Part shown: positions 44,600 through 53,905 of the stretch, in pieces
How the letters are laid out: each line of letters starts with the position of its first letter
Numbering within the stretch: position 1 is the first letter of the stretch
NCBI RefSeq assembly: GCF_007109405.1
Contig: NZ_VJOY01000006.1
Span: 62,001 to 126,000, forward strand
Reading direction: 5' to 3'
Origin: Pseudomonas mangiferae
Lineage (GTDB): Bacteria; Pseudomonadota; Gammaproteobacteria; Pseudomonadales; Pseudomonadaceae
Length of the DNA: 64,000 nt
The notes under the pieces: model-generated
The model's database searches: none
What the model was told of the DNA's origin: nothing
Seen by the model: only the letters and a program-made list of their open reading frames with translations
Position numbers and translations under genes: made by a program

Positions 44600-45805
44600 A
44601 TGGCCGCCGCCCCCCTGATGCCGGTGGAAACCGCCCTGGCGCGCCTGCTGGAGCTGGCCGGGCAGACGCCCATCGACGCTTGCGAACAAGTGCCGCTGGA
44701 GGACGCGGACGGTCGCGTTCTGGCCGAGCCGCTGCGGGCCGGCTTCGACCTGCCGCCCTGGCCCAACAGCGCCATGGACGGCTATGCCCTGCGGCTGGCC
44801 GACTGGCAGGGCGATCCGCTGGCGGTGAGCCAGCGGATTTTCGCCGGCCATGCGCCGGCGCCGCTGCAGCCGGGAACCTGCGCACGCATCTTCACCGGCG
44901 CGCCGCTGCCGGACGGCGCGGACACCGTGGAGATGCAGGAGAACGCCCAGGTCGGTGACGACGGCCGGGTTCGCTTCGTCGAGCCCCTGGAGCGCGGCCA
45001 GCACGTGCGTCCCCGTGGCCAGGAAACCCGCCAGGGCGACCAGGTCCTGCCGGCCGGCACCCGCCTGGGGCCCATCGAGCTGGGTCTGGCCGCTTCCCTG
45101 GGGGCCGCGTACTTGACCGTGCGCCGTCGGCCGCGGGTGGCGGTGCTGTCCAGCGGTGACGAACTGGTGGAGCCGGGCCAGCCCCTGCAGCCGGGGCAGA
45201 TCTACAACAGCAACCGACGCCTGCTGCTGGCCTGGGTGCGGCGCCTGGGCTGCACCGCGGTGGACGCGGGTATCCTCGCGGACGACCTGCAGCGCACCCG
45301 GGAGACCCTGGCGGCCCTGGGCGACGTCGACCTGATCCTGTCCAGCGGCGGCGTCTCGGTGGGCGAGGCGGATTTCCTCGGCCAGGTGCTGGAGCACGAA
45401 GGCGAGCGGAACCTGTGGAAGCTGGCCATCAAGCCGGGGAAACCCCTGACCTTCGGGCGTTATCGCGGCGTGCCGCTGCTGGGCCTGCCGGGCAACCCGG
45501 CGTCGACCCTGGTGACCTTCGGCCTGCTGGCCCGGCCCTACCTGCTGCGGCGCCTGGGTGTCGAGACGGTCGCTCCCCTGGGCTTCACCGTGGCCGCCGG
45601 GTTTTCCTGGCCCAAGCCCGGCGATCGGCGCGAGTACCTGCGAGCGCGTTTGGAAAACGGTCGCGCGGTGCCTTATCCGAACCAGAGTTCCGGGGTGCTG
45701 CGCAGCGCCGCCTGGGCCGACGGTTTCGCCGAGGTGCTGGAAGGCCGCACCCTGGCGGAGGGCGACAGCCTGCGCTTCATTCCGCTGAGCGAATTGCTGG
45801 GCTGA
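44600..45805 (+). CDS. moeA: Molybdopterin molybdenumtransferase
   Basis: A 401-residue MoeA: domain III motifs SSGDELVEPGQPLQPGQIYN and SSGGVSVGEADF, then PGNPAST, with the N-terminal region containing PNSAMDGYALR (family NSAMDGYA). It inserts molybdate into adenylylated molybdopterin. Translationally coupled to moaB (3-base gap). Its last 29 bases overlap the 3' end of the convergent AraC gene, so there is no room for a terminator between the two. Confidence 0.95.
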   Translation: MAAAPLMPVETALARLLELAGQTPIDACEQVPLEDADGRVLAEPLRAGFDLPPWPNSAMDGYALRLADWQGDPLAVSQRIFAGHAPAPLQPGTCARIFTGAPLPDGADTVEMQENAQVGDDGRVRFVEPLERGQHVRPRGQETRQGDQVLPAGTRLGPIELGLAASLGAAYLTVRRRPRVAVLSSGDELVEPGQPLQPGQIYNSNRRLLLAWVRRLGCTAVDAGILADDLQRTRETLAALGDVDLILSSGGVSVGEADFLGQVLEHEGERNLWKLAIKPGKPLTFGRYRGVPLLGLPGNPASTLVTFGLLARPYLLRRLGVETVAPLGFTVAAGFSWPKPGDRREYLRARLENGRAVPYPNQSSGVLRSAAWADGFAEVLEGRTLAEGDSLRFIPLSELLG

Positions 45806-46829
45806 CCCCGCGGGCCCGGCCGGCCTCGCGGTATTCCCCCGGGGTCTGCCCGGTCCACAGTTTGAAGCTGCGGTGGAAGGAGCGGGCCTCGGTGAAGCCC
45901 AGGTAGCTGGCGATGTCCTGGATTGCCAGGTCGCTGCGCAGCAGGTAGTGCTCAGCCAGTTCCTGGCGCAGCTCGTCGAGGATCTGCTGGTAGCCGGTGC
46001 CGGCCTGCTGCAGGTGCCGCTGCAGGGTCCGCACGGTCATCCCGAAGCGTTCGGCGACCCGTTCCTTGCGCGGCAGGCCATCCCGCAGCAGTTGGCGCAA
46101 CGCGGTCTTCACCCGGCCCGGCAGGGGCTCGTCGCCCTCCAGCCCGGCCATCAGTCCCAGGGCGTGTTCCTCCAGGGTACGCAGCAGGCCCGGGTCCGCC
46201 AGCCGCAGGGGCAGGGCCAGGTATTCCAGGGGCACCAGCAGGGCGTCACAGGCCTGGCCAAAGCGCACCGGGCAGCCGAACACCGCCTGGTAGTCCTGCT
46301 CGGTCACGCCATCCGGCAAGGCGTGGCTGAGCCAGACTTCCCGGGGCGAGCGGGTGGTGTCGGCGATCCAGCGGGCATACAGCAGCCAGGACGCCAGCAC
46401 GTTCTCCACCATGTGCCGGCGGATCGGCGCCGTCTGGTGGCGGCAGCGCCAGATCAGCCGGACGTGGTCCGGCTGGGCCTGCACCTCGCTGACCCCCATG
46501 TCCCCCACCAGCCGCTCGTAGGGCACGATGCGGCCCATGGCTTCGCCGAGGGTCGCGCAGTTCATGGTGATGTAGCCCAGCACGCTCCACGAGCCGGGCT
46601 GGACGAAGCGCGCCGAGCGCAGGCCGAACAGCGGGTCACCGGACCCGTGCAGCAGGGCTTTCAGCAGGCGCTCGTGGGCCTCGCTGGGCAGGCGCGCGGC
46701 GGTGTCCGCCAGGTCGGTACCGGCGAGCCCGGCGGCGGCCAGGGCCGGCGCGGTGTCCAGGCCGAGGTGCTCGGCGTAGCGCAGGTACTTCAGCAGGACG
46801 GGAACGGCGGTATGACCCAGAGGCTGCAT
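45777..46829 (-). CDS. AraC-family transcriptional regulator
   Basis: A 350-residue regulator: an N-terminal ligand domain of the AraC/OruR type (about 10-220, with GSWSVLGYITMNCATLGEAM) and a C-terminal double helix-turn-helix (about 245-340: VAERFGMTVRTLQRHLQQAG and IQDIASYLGFTEARSFHRSF, WTGQTPGEYR). I use ATG at 46829 (MQPLGHT); a GTG at 46865 in frame lies inside an inverted repeat and has no ribosome site. Divergent from the AGPS-like flavoprotein operon, its presumed target. Its 3' end overlaps moeA by 29 bases. Confidence 0.88.
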   Translation of the reverse strand: MQPLGHTAVPVLLKYLRYAEHLGLDTAPALAAAGLAGTDLADTAARLPSEAHERLLKALLHGSGDPLFGLRSARFVQPGSWSVLGYITMNCATLGEAMGRIVPYERLVGDMGVSEVQAQPDHVRLIWRCRHQTAPIRRHMVENVLASWLLYARWIADTTRSPREVWLSHALPDGVTEQDYQAVFGCPVRFGQACDALLVPLEYLALPLRLADPGLLRTLEEHALGLMAGLEGDEPLPGRVKTALRQLLRDGLPRKERVAERFGMTVRTLQRHLQQAGTGYQQILDELRQELAEHYLLRSDLAIQDIASYLGFTEARSFHRSFKLWTGQTPGEYREAGRARGVSPAIRSAE

Positions 46830-46862
46830 GGGGGCGTACCTGTTGGCTCGATTGGCGACAGC

Positions 46863-46883
46863 CACTGTCTTGATTCGACAGTG
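46863..46883. promoter_or_regulatory. Inverted repeat between AraC gene and flavoprotein operon
   Basis: CACTGTC (46863-46869) and GACAGTG (46877-46883) are perfect complements around a 7-base TTGATTC spacer. It lies 34 bases before the chosen AraC start and 93 before the flavoprotein start, consistent with a shared operator. Confidence 0.55.
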
Positions 46884-46975
46884 ACGCCCGCAGGGGGCCG
46901 GCTAGTATAGGCAGCCATCACGAGCGAAGCGAAAGCCCGCCGCGCCCCGGCGCCGCGGTGCGACGAGGAGACGGC

Positions 46976-48571
46976 ATGCGGCGGTGGAACGGGTGGGGTG
47001 AAGAATCGACGGTGGTGGAGCTGCCGGCCCAGGGTGGCGCGTTCCTGGCGGAGCGCCTGGGGCCGGGCCAGGTGCTGCCGGACGCGGACCTGGCCGAGGT
47101 ACTGGCCCGGGTGCCGCCCTCTCGGCTGCTGCCCCACACCCGGATCGCCAGCGACCCCGAGACCCGCGTGCGCCATGCCCGGGGCCAGAGCCTGCCGGAC
47201 TGGCTGGCGCTGCGCGAAGGCCAGCTGGGCACCTTCCCCGATGGCGTGGCGTTCCCGGAGAACGCCGAGCAGATCCGCGAGCTGCTGGCCTGGGCGGCGC
47301 AGCACGATGCCCAGGTGATCCCTTACGGCGGCGGCACCTCGGTGGCCGGCCACATCAACCCCCAGGCCGGCGCCCGGCCGGTGCTGACCCTGTCCCTGGA
47401 GCGGATGAACCGCTTGCTGGAACTGGACGAGGAAAGCCTGCTGGCCACCTTCGGCCCCGGGGCCAACGGGCCCCAGGTGGAAAGCCAGCTGCGCGCCCGC
47501 GGCTTTACCCTCGGGCATTTCCCCCAGTCCTGGGAACTGTCCACCCTCGGCGGCTGGGTCGCCAGCCGCTCCAGCGGCCAGCAGTCCCTGCGCTACGGCC
47601 GCATCGAGCAGCTGTTCGCCGGCGGGACCCTGGAAACCTTCGCCGGGCCCCTTGAGATTCCGGCATTCCCGGCGTCCGCCGCCGGGCCCGACCTGCGCGA
47701 GCTGGTGCTGGGCTCGGAAGGCCGCTTCGGGGTGATCTCCCAGGTACGGGTGCGGGTCTCGCGGCTGCCCGAAGAAGAGCGGTTCTACGCGGTGTTCCTG
47801 CCGTCCTGGGAGCGGGCGCTGGACGGCGCGCGGACCCTTGCCCAGGCGCGGGTGCCGCTGTCCATGGTGCGCCTGTCCAACGCCGCCGAGACCGAGACCC
47901 AGCTGGCCCTGGCCGGGCACCCGGGGCAGATCGGCCTGCTGGAGCGCTACCTGGCGCTGCGCGGCGCCAGCGCCGGCAAGTGCATGCTGACTTTCGGCAT
48001 CACCGGCAACCGTTCGCAGAACGCCGCCTCGCTGCGCCAGGCCCGGCGCCTGCTCAGGGGCTTCAGCGGTGTGTTCACCGGGACCCTGCTGGGCCGCAAG
48101 TGGGCGGAGGGGCGCTTTCGCTTCCCCTACCTGCGGGAGGCCCTGTGGCAGGCCGGCTATGTGGTGGACACTCTGGAGACCGCCACCGACTGGCGCAACG
48201 TCGCGTCCCTCATGGGCAAGGTGGAGGGTGTGCTGCGGGAGGGGCTGGCGGAGCAGGGCGAGCAAGTCCACGTGTTCACCCACCTGTCCCACGTCTACGG
48301 CCAGGGTTCCAGCCTCTACACCACCTACGTGTTCCGCCCCGGCACCAGCTACGCCGAGGCCCTGGCCCGCTGGCGCCGGCTCAAGCACGCTGCCAGCGTG
48401 ACCCTGGTGAACAACGGCGGCACCATCAGCCACCAGCACGGGGTGGGCCGCGACCATGCGCCCTACCTCGCGGTGGAAAAGGGCGAGCGGGGCCTGGACG
48501 TCCTGCGGGCCATGGCGCGCCATTTCGACCCGGACGGCCGGCTGGCGCCCGGCGTGCTGCTGCCGGAATGA
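46976..48571 (+). CDS. FAD-linked oxidase, alkyl-DHAP-synthase-like
   Basis: A 531-residue flavoprotein of the vanillyl-alcohol-oxidase fold. The FAD-binding PYGGGTSVAGHI is near residues 115-127, the AGPS-like stretch LSTLGGWVASRSSGQQSLRYG near 188-208, and ISHQHGVGRDHAPYL near 483. In eukaryotic alkyl-dihydroxyacetonephosphate synthase the last motif is ISHHHGVG; here the middle His is Gln, so activity may differ. I use ATG at 46976 with GAGGAG 5 bases upstream. The stop overlaps the next ATG. With GlpD-like, FGGY and YegS genes behind it, a role in glycerol-ether or glycerophosphate lipid chemistry is inferred. A 2-hydroxyacid dehydrogenase is an alternative. Confidence 0.85.
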   Translation: MRRWNGWGEESTVVELPAQGGAFLAERLGPGQVLPDADLAEVLARVPPSRLLPHTRIASDPETRVRHARGQSLPDWLALREGQLGTFPDGVAFPENAEQIRELLAWAAQHDAQVIPYGGGTSVAGHINPQAGARPVLTLSLERMNRLLELDEESLLATFGPGANGPQVESQLRARGFTLGHFPQSWELSTLGGWVASRSSGQQSLRYGRIEQLFAGGTLETFAGPLEIPAFPASAAGPDLRELVLGSEGRFGVISQVRVRVSRLPEEERFYAVFLPSWERALDGARTLAQARVPLSMVRLSNAAETETQLALAGHPGQIGLLERYLALRGASAGKCMLTFGITGNRSQNAASLRQARRLLRGFSGVFTGTLLGRKWAEGRFRFPYLREALWQAGYVVDTLETATDWRNVASLMGKVEGVLREGLAEQGEQVHVFTHLSHVYGQGSSLYTTYVFRPGTSYAEALARWRRLKHAASVTLVNNGGTISHQHGVGRDHAPYLAVEKGERGLDVLRAMARHFDPDGRLAPGVLLPE

Positions 48572-50145
48572 ACGCCTGGAACGCGGCCTGGCGCGATGCC
48601 GCGCTGCCCGGTCTGGCCAGCCGCGACTGGGACTTGCTGGTGGTGGGCGGTGGCATCAGCGGCGCCGGCATCCTGCGCGAGGCGGCGCGCCAGGGCTGGA
48701 AATGCCTGCTGCTGGAGCAGCGCGACTTCGCCTGGGGCACCTCCAGCCGCTCGTCGAAGATGGTCCACGGTGGCCTGCGCTACATCGCCAAAGGGCGCTT
48801 CGGGCTGACCCGCGACTCGGTGCGCGAGCGCCAGCGGCTGCTGGACGAGATGCCCGGGCTGGTGGAGCCCCTGAGCTTCGTCATGCCCCACTACCGCGGC
48901 GGATTCCCCGGCCCGCGGGTATTCGGTGGCGTGCTGACCGTCTACGACGCCCTGGCCGGCCGGCGCAACCACCGCTTCTACGACCCCGCTCAGCTGCGCT
49001 ACCTGGCGCCGGGGCTGCGCCCGGACCACCTGCTGGGCGGCACCCGCTTCTATGATGCGGTGACCGACGATGCGCGACTGGTCATGCGGGTGCTGGGCGA
49101 AGCCCGCGCCGCGGGGGGCGAGGCCCTGAACGGCGTTCGCGTGCTGGAGCTGCTGCGGGACGGCGGCCGGGTGGTGGGGCTGGTGGCCGAGGACCGCGAG
49201 AGCGGGCGGCCCTTCACCTTTCGCTGCCGCGCCGTGGCCCAGGCCACCGGTGCCTGGGCCGGCGCCCTGGGTGCCGGCGAGCGGCCCGCGCGCATCCGCC
49301 CGCTGCGGGGCAGCCACCTGCTGGTGCCCCACTGGCGCCTGCCGGTGGCCCACGCTTTCAGCTTCATGCACGCCGCCGACCAGCGCCCGGTGTTCGTCTT
49401 CCCCTGGGAAGGGGCGACAGTGATTGGCACCACCGACCTGGACCACCGCGAGACCCTGGACGACGACCCGCGCATCGCCGCGGAGGAAGTGGACTACCTC
49501 CTGGCCGCCTGTACGCAGCAGTTCCCGGCGGCGGCCATCGGCCCGGCCGACGTGCTGTCCACCTGGGCCGGCGTGCGCCCGGTGGTGGGCGAGGGCGGCG
49601 CGCGGCGGCCGTCCGACGAGTCCCGCGAGCATGTCCTCTGGGTGGAGCCCGGCAGCGTCACCCTGGCGGGCGGCAAGCTCACCACCTTCCGCCTGCTGGC
49701 CCGGGAAGTCCTGCAGGCGTGCGCGCCCTTCGTCGGCCGCCCGTACCAGGACGTGACGCCGCCCCCGGCCGTCGCCCCCGATCTCCCGCGTCATCTGCCG
49801 GCCGCGGTCCGCCGGCGCCTGGCCGGGCGCTATGGCGCCGCCGTGACCGCCCTGCTGCGGGACCTGGACAGGACCGGTGGTGCCTGCATCGGCGACACCG
49901 AGACCCTCTGGGCCGAGCTGGCCTGGGCCGCGCGCCAGGAATTGGTGCTGCACCTGGACGACCTGCTGCTGCGGCGCACCCGTATCGGCCTGTTGCTGGC
50001 CGACGGCGCCGCCGCCGAGCTGCCGCGCATCCGGGCCCTGTGCCAACCCCTGCTGGGCTGGAGCGACAGCCGCTGGTTGCGCGAGGAGCAGGCCTATCAC
50101 GCGCTCTGGCGCCGTTGCTACAGCCTGCCGGCCGCATCGCCCTGA
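48568..50145 (+). CDS. FAD-dependent glycerol-3-phosphate dehydrogenase-like protein
   Basis: A 525-residue GlpD-family flavoprotein: GGGISGAGILREAARQG (about 22-38), SSKMVHGGLRYI, VFPWEGATVIGTTDLDH near 280 and a SVTLAGGKLTTFRLLARE segment near 370. GlpD oxidises glycerol 3-phosphate to DHAP at the membrane with quinone; here it is the second gene of the AraC-linked operon, so it may be a second, specialised copy. The ATG overlaps the flavoprotein stop (ATGA, 48568-48571). Not expected to be the main glpD, which normally sits with glpFKR. Confidence 0.9.
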   Translation: MNAWNAAWRDAALPGLASRDWDLLVVGGGISGAGILREAARQGWKCLLLEQRDFAWGTSSRSSKMVHGGLRYIAKGRFGLTRDSVRERQRLLDEMPGLVEPLSFVMPHYRGGFPGPRVFGGVLTVYDALAGRRNHRFYDPAQLRYLAPGLRPDHLLGGTRFYDAVTDDARLVMRVLGEARAAGGEALNGVRVLELLRDGGRVVGLVAEDRESGRPFTFRCRAVAQATGAWAGALGAGERPARIRPLRGSHLLVPHWRLPVAHAFSFMHAADQRPVFVFPWEGATVIGTTDLDHRETLDDDPRIAAEEVDYLLAACTQQFPAAAIGPADVLSTWAGVRPVVGEGGARRPSDESREHVLWVEPGSVTLAGGKLTTFRLLAREVLQACAPFVGRPYQDVTPPPAVAPDLPRHLPAAVRRRLAGRYGAAVTALLRDLDRTGGACIGDTETLWAELAWAARQELVLHLDDLLLRRTRIGLLLADGAAAELPRIRALCQPLLGWSDSRWLREEQAYHALWRRCYSLPAASP

Positions 50146-50196
50146 GCGATGCCCGGCGTTCCCCTTGACCCGGGCCCCGGCCCGCGAGGACCCGAC

Positions 50197-51756
50197 GTGA
50201 GCGAACCGACCTACCTGCTGGCCCTGGACAACGGCACCCAGAGCGTGCGCGCGCTGCTCTTCGACCTGGCCGGCAACCTGGTGGCCAAGGGCAAGGTGCC
50301 GCTGCAGGCCTACTACTCGACCCGGCCCGGCTGGGCCGAACAGGACCCCGACTACTACTGGGCCTGCCTGGGGGAAGCCTGCCGGCAACTCTGGGACCAG
50401 GTGGACATCGACCGCCGGGCGATCCGCGGAGTGGCCCTGACCACCCAACGCGGCACCCTGATCAACGTCGACGCCGAGGGGCACCCCCTGCGCCCGGCGA
50501 TCCTCTGGCTCGACCAGCGCCGCGCCGAGGTCGAGGCGCCCATCGCCGGTCCCTGGGGCTGGCTGTTCAAGCTGATCGGCGCCGAGGCCACGGTGGACTA
50601 CTTCCGTGCCCAGGCCGAGGTCAACTGGATCGCCCAGCAGCAGCCCGACATCTGGGCGCGTACCCACAAGGTGCTGCTGCTCTCGGGTTTCCTCACCCAT
50701 CGCCTCACCGGCCGTTTCGTCGACTCGGTGGGCTGCAGCGTCGGCTACCTGCCGTTCGACTACCGCCGGCTGCGCTGGGCGGCGCCGCGGGACTGGAAGT
50801 GGCAGGCCATGCCGGTGCGCCCCGAGCAGTTGCCAACGCTGCACAAGCCCGGCGAGCAACTGGGGGTCATCAGCGAGGCGGCCAGCCTGCACACCGGCAT
50901 CCCGGCCGGGCTGCCACTGATCGCCGCCGGTGCCGACAAGGCCTGCGAGGTACTGGGCGCCGGGGTGGTGGAGCCGGGCATCGCCTGCCTGTCCTACGGC
51001 ACCACCGCCACCATCAACACCACCCGGGCGCGTTACCTGGAGACCATCCCGCTGATCCCGCCCTATCCGGCGGCGATCCCCGACCACTACAACACCGAGG
51101 TGATGATCTACCGCGGCTACTGGATGGTCAGCTGGTTCAAGGAGGAATTCGGCCTGCGGGAGCGCCAGCGCGCCCAGGACCTGGGGGTCGAGCCGGAGGC
51201 GCTGTTCGACGAACTGGTGAACGCGGTGCCGCCGGGCTCCATGGGGCTGATGCTGCAACCCTACTGGTCGCCGGGCATCCGCGAGCCGGGGCTGGAAGCC
51301 AAGGGCTCGATCATCGGCTTCGGCGACGTGCACACCCGGGCCCACCTGTACCGGGCGATCCTCGAAGGCCTGGCCTATGGCCTGCGCCAGGGCAAGGAGC
51401 GTATCGAGCGCCGTTCGAAGACCCCCATCGAGCGGTTGCGGGTCTCCGGGGGCGGTTCCCAGAGCGACGCGGCGATGCAGCTCACCGCCGACATCTTCGG
51501 CCTGCCGACGGAGCGTCCCCACACCTACGAGACCTCGGGCCTCGGCGCGGCCATCGACTGCGCGGTGGGGCTGGGCCTGTTTCCCGACTTTCCCGCCGCC
51601 ATCGCCGCCATGACCCGGGTCGGCCGGGTGTTCCACCCCGAGCCCGAGGCCCAGCGCCTCTACCAGCGGCTCTACCGGGAGGTCTACCAGCGCATGTACC
51701 GCCAGCTGAAGCCGCTGCACCAGGCGATCCGCGACATCACCGGCTACCCCGCCTGA
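50197..51756 (+). CDS. FGGY-family carbohydrate kinase
   Basis: A 519-residue sugar or polyol kinase. The phosphate loop [17 protein letters not shown] is at about 6-22, substrate-side [20 protein letters not shown] near 86-105, and the C-terminal [20 protein letters not shown] near 420. The typical glycerol kinase signature is not obvious, so it may phosphorylate a related polyol or ketose. I use GTG at 50197 (VSEPTYLL), preceded by GAGGA; the ATG at 50149 has no ribosome site. It follows the GlpD-like gene by 51 bases. Confidence 0.88.
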   Translation: MSEPTYLLALDNGTQSVRALLFDLAGNLVAKGKVPLQAYYSTRPGWAEQDPDYYWACLGEACRQLWDQVDIDRRAIRGVALTTQRGTLINVDAEGHPLRPAILWLDQRRAEVEAPIAGPWGWLFKLIGAEATVDYFRAQAEVNWIAQQQPDIWARTHKVLLLSGFLTHRLTGRFVDSVGCSVGYLPFDYRRLRWAAPRDWKWQAMPVRPEQLPTLHKPGEQLGVISEAASLHTGIPAGLPLIAAGADKACEVLGAGVVEPGIACLSYGTTATINTTRARYLETIPLIPPYPAAIPDHYNTEVMIYRGYWMVSWFKEEFGLRERQRAQDLGVEPEALFDELVNAVPPGSMGLMLQPYWSPGIREPGLEAKGSIIGFGDVHTRAHLYRAILEGLAYGLRQGKERIERRSKTPIERLRVSGGGSQSDAAMQLTADIFGLPTERPHTYETSGLGAAIDCAVGLGLFPDFPAAIAAMTRVGRVFHPEPEAQRLYQRLYREVYQRMYRQLKPLHQAIRDITGYPA

Positions 51757-51864
51757 CGCCTGCGGCGTCCGGGGCGAAACCATCGTCCGCGCCGCGCAGT
51801 CCTACTCCCTGCGCCAGGCCGCCGGCCTGGGCGCGCGGGTCGCGTTTCGGCCAGGAGGATGGAC

Positions 51865-52773
51865 ATGACGGATGTGGCGGCGCCCCGGCGGCGGGCCCTG
51901 ATGATCCTGAACGGCAAGCAGATCGCCAACGACGAGGTGCGCACGGCGGTGGCCGAGCAGCGAGCCCGGGGCTGGGACCTGGCGGTGCGGGTCACCTGGG
52001 AGCACGGCGATGCCCAGCGGATCGCCAGCGAGGCGCTGGCGGCCGGTTATGCCACGCTGATCGCCGCCGGTGGCGACGGCACCCTGCGGGACGTGGCCGA
52101 GACCCTGGCCCAGGCGGGCGGCGACGCCACCCTGGCGCTGGTGCCCCTGGGCACCGCCAACGATTTCGCCCGCGCCGCGGCGATCCCCCTCAACCCCCAC
52201 GAGGCCCTGGCGCTGCTGGACTACCCGGCCCAGGCCATCGACCTGGGCGAAGCCGGCCCGCGGCTGTTCGTCAACATGGCCACCGGCGGCTTCGGCTCGA
52301 AGATCACCGCCAATACCCCGGAAGACCTGAAGAAGGTCCTCGGCGGCGCCGCCTACCTGCTCACCGGCCTGACCCGCTTCTCGGAAGTGCGCGCGGCGTT
52401 CGGGCGCTTTCGTTCGCCGGACTTCGCCTGGGAAGGGGAATTCCTCGCCCTGGGCATCGGCAACGGGCGCCAGGCCGGGGGCGGCCACCTGCTGTGCCCG
52501 GATGCGCGTATCGACGACGGCCTGCTGGAGCTGTGCATCGTGCCGGCACCGCCGGACGTGGTGGGTACTCTGGGGACGCTGTTCGCCGGTGGCGTGCGCG
52601 GGGTGGACACGGTGGCGGTGCGGGCCCGGGTGCCCTGGGTCGAGGTGGAGGCACCGGAAGGGCTGGACATCAACCTGGACGGCGAGCCCCTGGAAAGCAC
52701 ACGGGTGCGTTTCGCCGTGCGCACCGGGGCGCTGCGCATGCACCTGCCGCCCGGTTCGCCGCTGCTCGGCTGA
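51865..52773 (+). CDS. YegS/diacylglycerol-kinase-type lipid kinase
   Basis: A 302-residue kinase of the DAGK_cat/YegS family: the nucleotide loop GGDGT at 69-73 with LIAAGGDGTLRDVAETLAQ, then LVPLGTANDFARAAAIPL (GTANDF), NMATGGFGSKI, and LDGEPLES near the end. Such enzymes phosphorylate diacylglycerol, phosphatidylglycerol or related lipids at the membrane. I use ATG at 51865, with AGGAGG 7 bases upstream, over ATG 51859. Last gene of the cluster, after a 108-base gap. In mycobacteria the homologue Rv2252 also sits beside an AGPS-like gene (from memory). Confidence 0.9.
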   Translation: MTDVAAPRRRALMILNGKQIANDEVRTAVAEQRARGWDLAVRVTWEHGDAQRIASEALAAGYATLIAAGGDGTLRDVAETLAQAGGDATLALVPLGTANDFARAAAIPLNPHEALALLDYPAQAIDLGEAGPRLFVNMATGGFGSKITANTPEDLKKVLGGAAYLLTGLTRFSEVRAAFGRFRSPDFAWEGEFLALGIGNGRQAGGGHLLCPDARIDDGLLELCIVPAPPDVVGTLGTLFAGGVRGVDTVAVRARVPWVEVEAPEGLDINLDGEPLESTRVRFAVRTGALRMHLPPGSPLLG

Positions 52774-52900
52774 CGCCTGTGGCGGCTGGTGCCGGCCGGA
52801 ACCCTGGGGCATGATGGCGAAGCGGGCAGGGCCGGGGCGACCGCCGACCGTGGATTTTCACCGGCCTGGGCTAGACTCGTGGAAACGACAGGAGCAGACG

Positions 52901-53830
52901 ATGGCCGGCATTCTCGACAGCGTTGACCAAAGAACCCAGCTGGTGGGTGAGAACCGGCTGGAAATCCTCATGTTCCGCCTCACCGGTCGCCAACTGTTCG
53001 CGATCAACGTGTTCAAGGTCCAGGAAGTCCTGCAGTTGCCCAAACTGACCCTGATCCCGCAGCGCCATCCGGTGGTGTGCGGGGTGGTCAACCTGCGTGG
53101 CCAGACCCTGCCGGTGATCGACCTGTCCCAGGCCATCGGCATGCGTCCGCTGGTGCCGGACCAGAACAGCACCATCATCGTCACCGAGTACAACCGGTCG
53201 ATCCAGGCGTTCCTGGTGGGGGGCGTGGACCGCATCCTCAACCTCAACTGGGAAGCCATCCTGCCGCCCCCGGGCGGTGCAGGCCGCCAGCACTACCTGA
53301 CCGCCATCACCAAGGTGGACGACCAGATCGTCGAAGTCATCGACGTGGAGAAGGTCCTGGCGGAAATCGTGCCCATGAGCACCCGGGTTTCCGAGGACCG
53401 CCTGAGCGACCCGGTGCTGGAGCGGGCCCGTGGGCGCGAGGTGCTGCTGGTGGACGACTCCAGCGTAGCCATCTCCCAGCTGCGCGATACCCTCACCCAG
53501 CTGGGCATGAAGCTGCACGTGGCCAGCGACGGCCTCAAGGCGCTGAACCTGCTGAAGAAGTGGGCCGATACTGGCGAAGTGATGACCGACAAGCTGCTGA
53601 TGATCTTCACCGACGCGGAAATGCCGGAAATGGACGGCTACCGGCTGACCACCGAGATCCGCCAGGACCCCCGCCTGCGGGGCCTCTACGTGGTCATGCA
53701 CACGTCCCTGTCGGGCAGCTTCAACGATGCCATGGTGAAGAAGGTGGGCTGCGACAACTTCCTCTCCAAGTTCCAGCCCGACAAGCTGGTGGACGTGGTG
53801 CGCCAGCGCCTGCAGCTCGACATTACCTGA
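52901..53830 (+). CDS. Chemotaxis protein CheV
   Basis: A 309-residue fusion: CheW-like domain (about 10-160, with LFAINVFKVQEVLQ, VVCGVVNLRGQTLPVIDLSQ and ITKVDDQIVEVIDVEKVL) and a receiver domain (about 178-305) with VLLVDDSSVAISQL, phospho-Asp in MIFTDAEMPEMDGYR, and VVMHTSLSG near the end. CheV couples chemoreceptors to CheA and buffers phosphate flow. AGGAG lies 6-7 bases before the ATG. It is a solitary gene with a hairpin after it, and it is probably one of several CheV paralogues. Confidence 0.95.
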   Translation: MAGILDSVDQRTQLVGENRLEILMFRLTGRQLFAINVFKVQEVLQLPKLTLIPQRHPVVCGVVNLRGQTLPVIDLSQAIGMRPLVPDQNSTIIVTEYNRSIQAFLVGGVDRILNLNWEAILPPPGGAGRQHYLTAITKVDDQIVEVIDVEKVLAEIVPMSTRVSEDRLSDPVLERARGREVLLVDDSSVAISQLRDTLTQLGMKLHVASDGLKALNLLKKWADTGEVMTDKLLMIFTDAEMPEMDGYRLTTEIRQDPRLRGLYVVMHTSLSGSFNDAMVKKVGCDNFLSKFQPDKLVDVVRQRLQLDIT

Positions 53831-53835
53831 TCCCC

Positions 53836-53859
53836 GGTGCCGCCGAGACCGGCGGCACC
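53836..53859 (+). terminator. Strong hairpin after cheV, no T run
   Basis: GGTGCCGCC-GAGACC-GGCGGCACC gives nine perfect pairs right after the cheV stop. No T tract follows, so it may only stabilise the 3' end rather than terminate. Confidence 0.4.
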
Positions 53860-53905
53860 CGCCTGGGGTAGCATGGCGAGGTCCGTGTCCGACGAGTAGC
53901 CCGCC

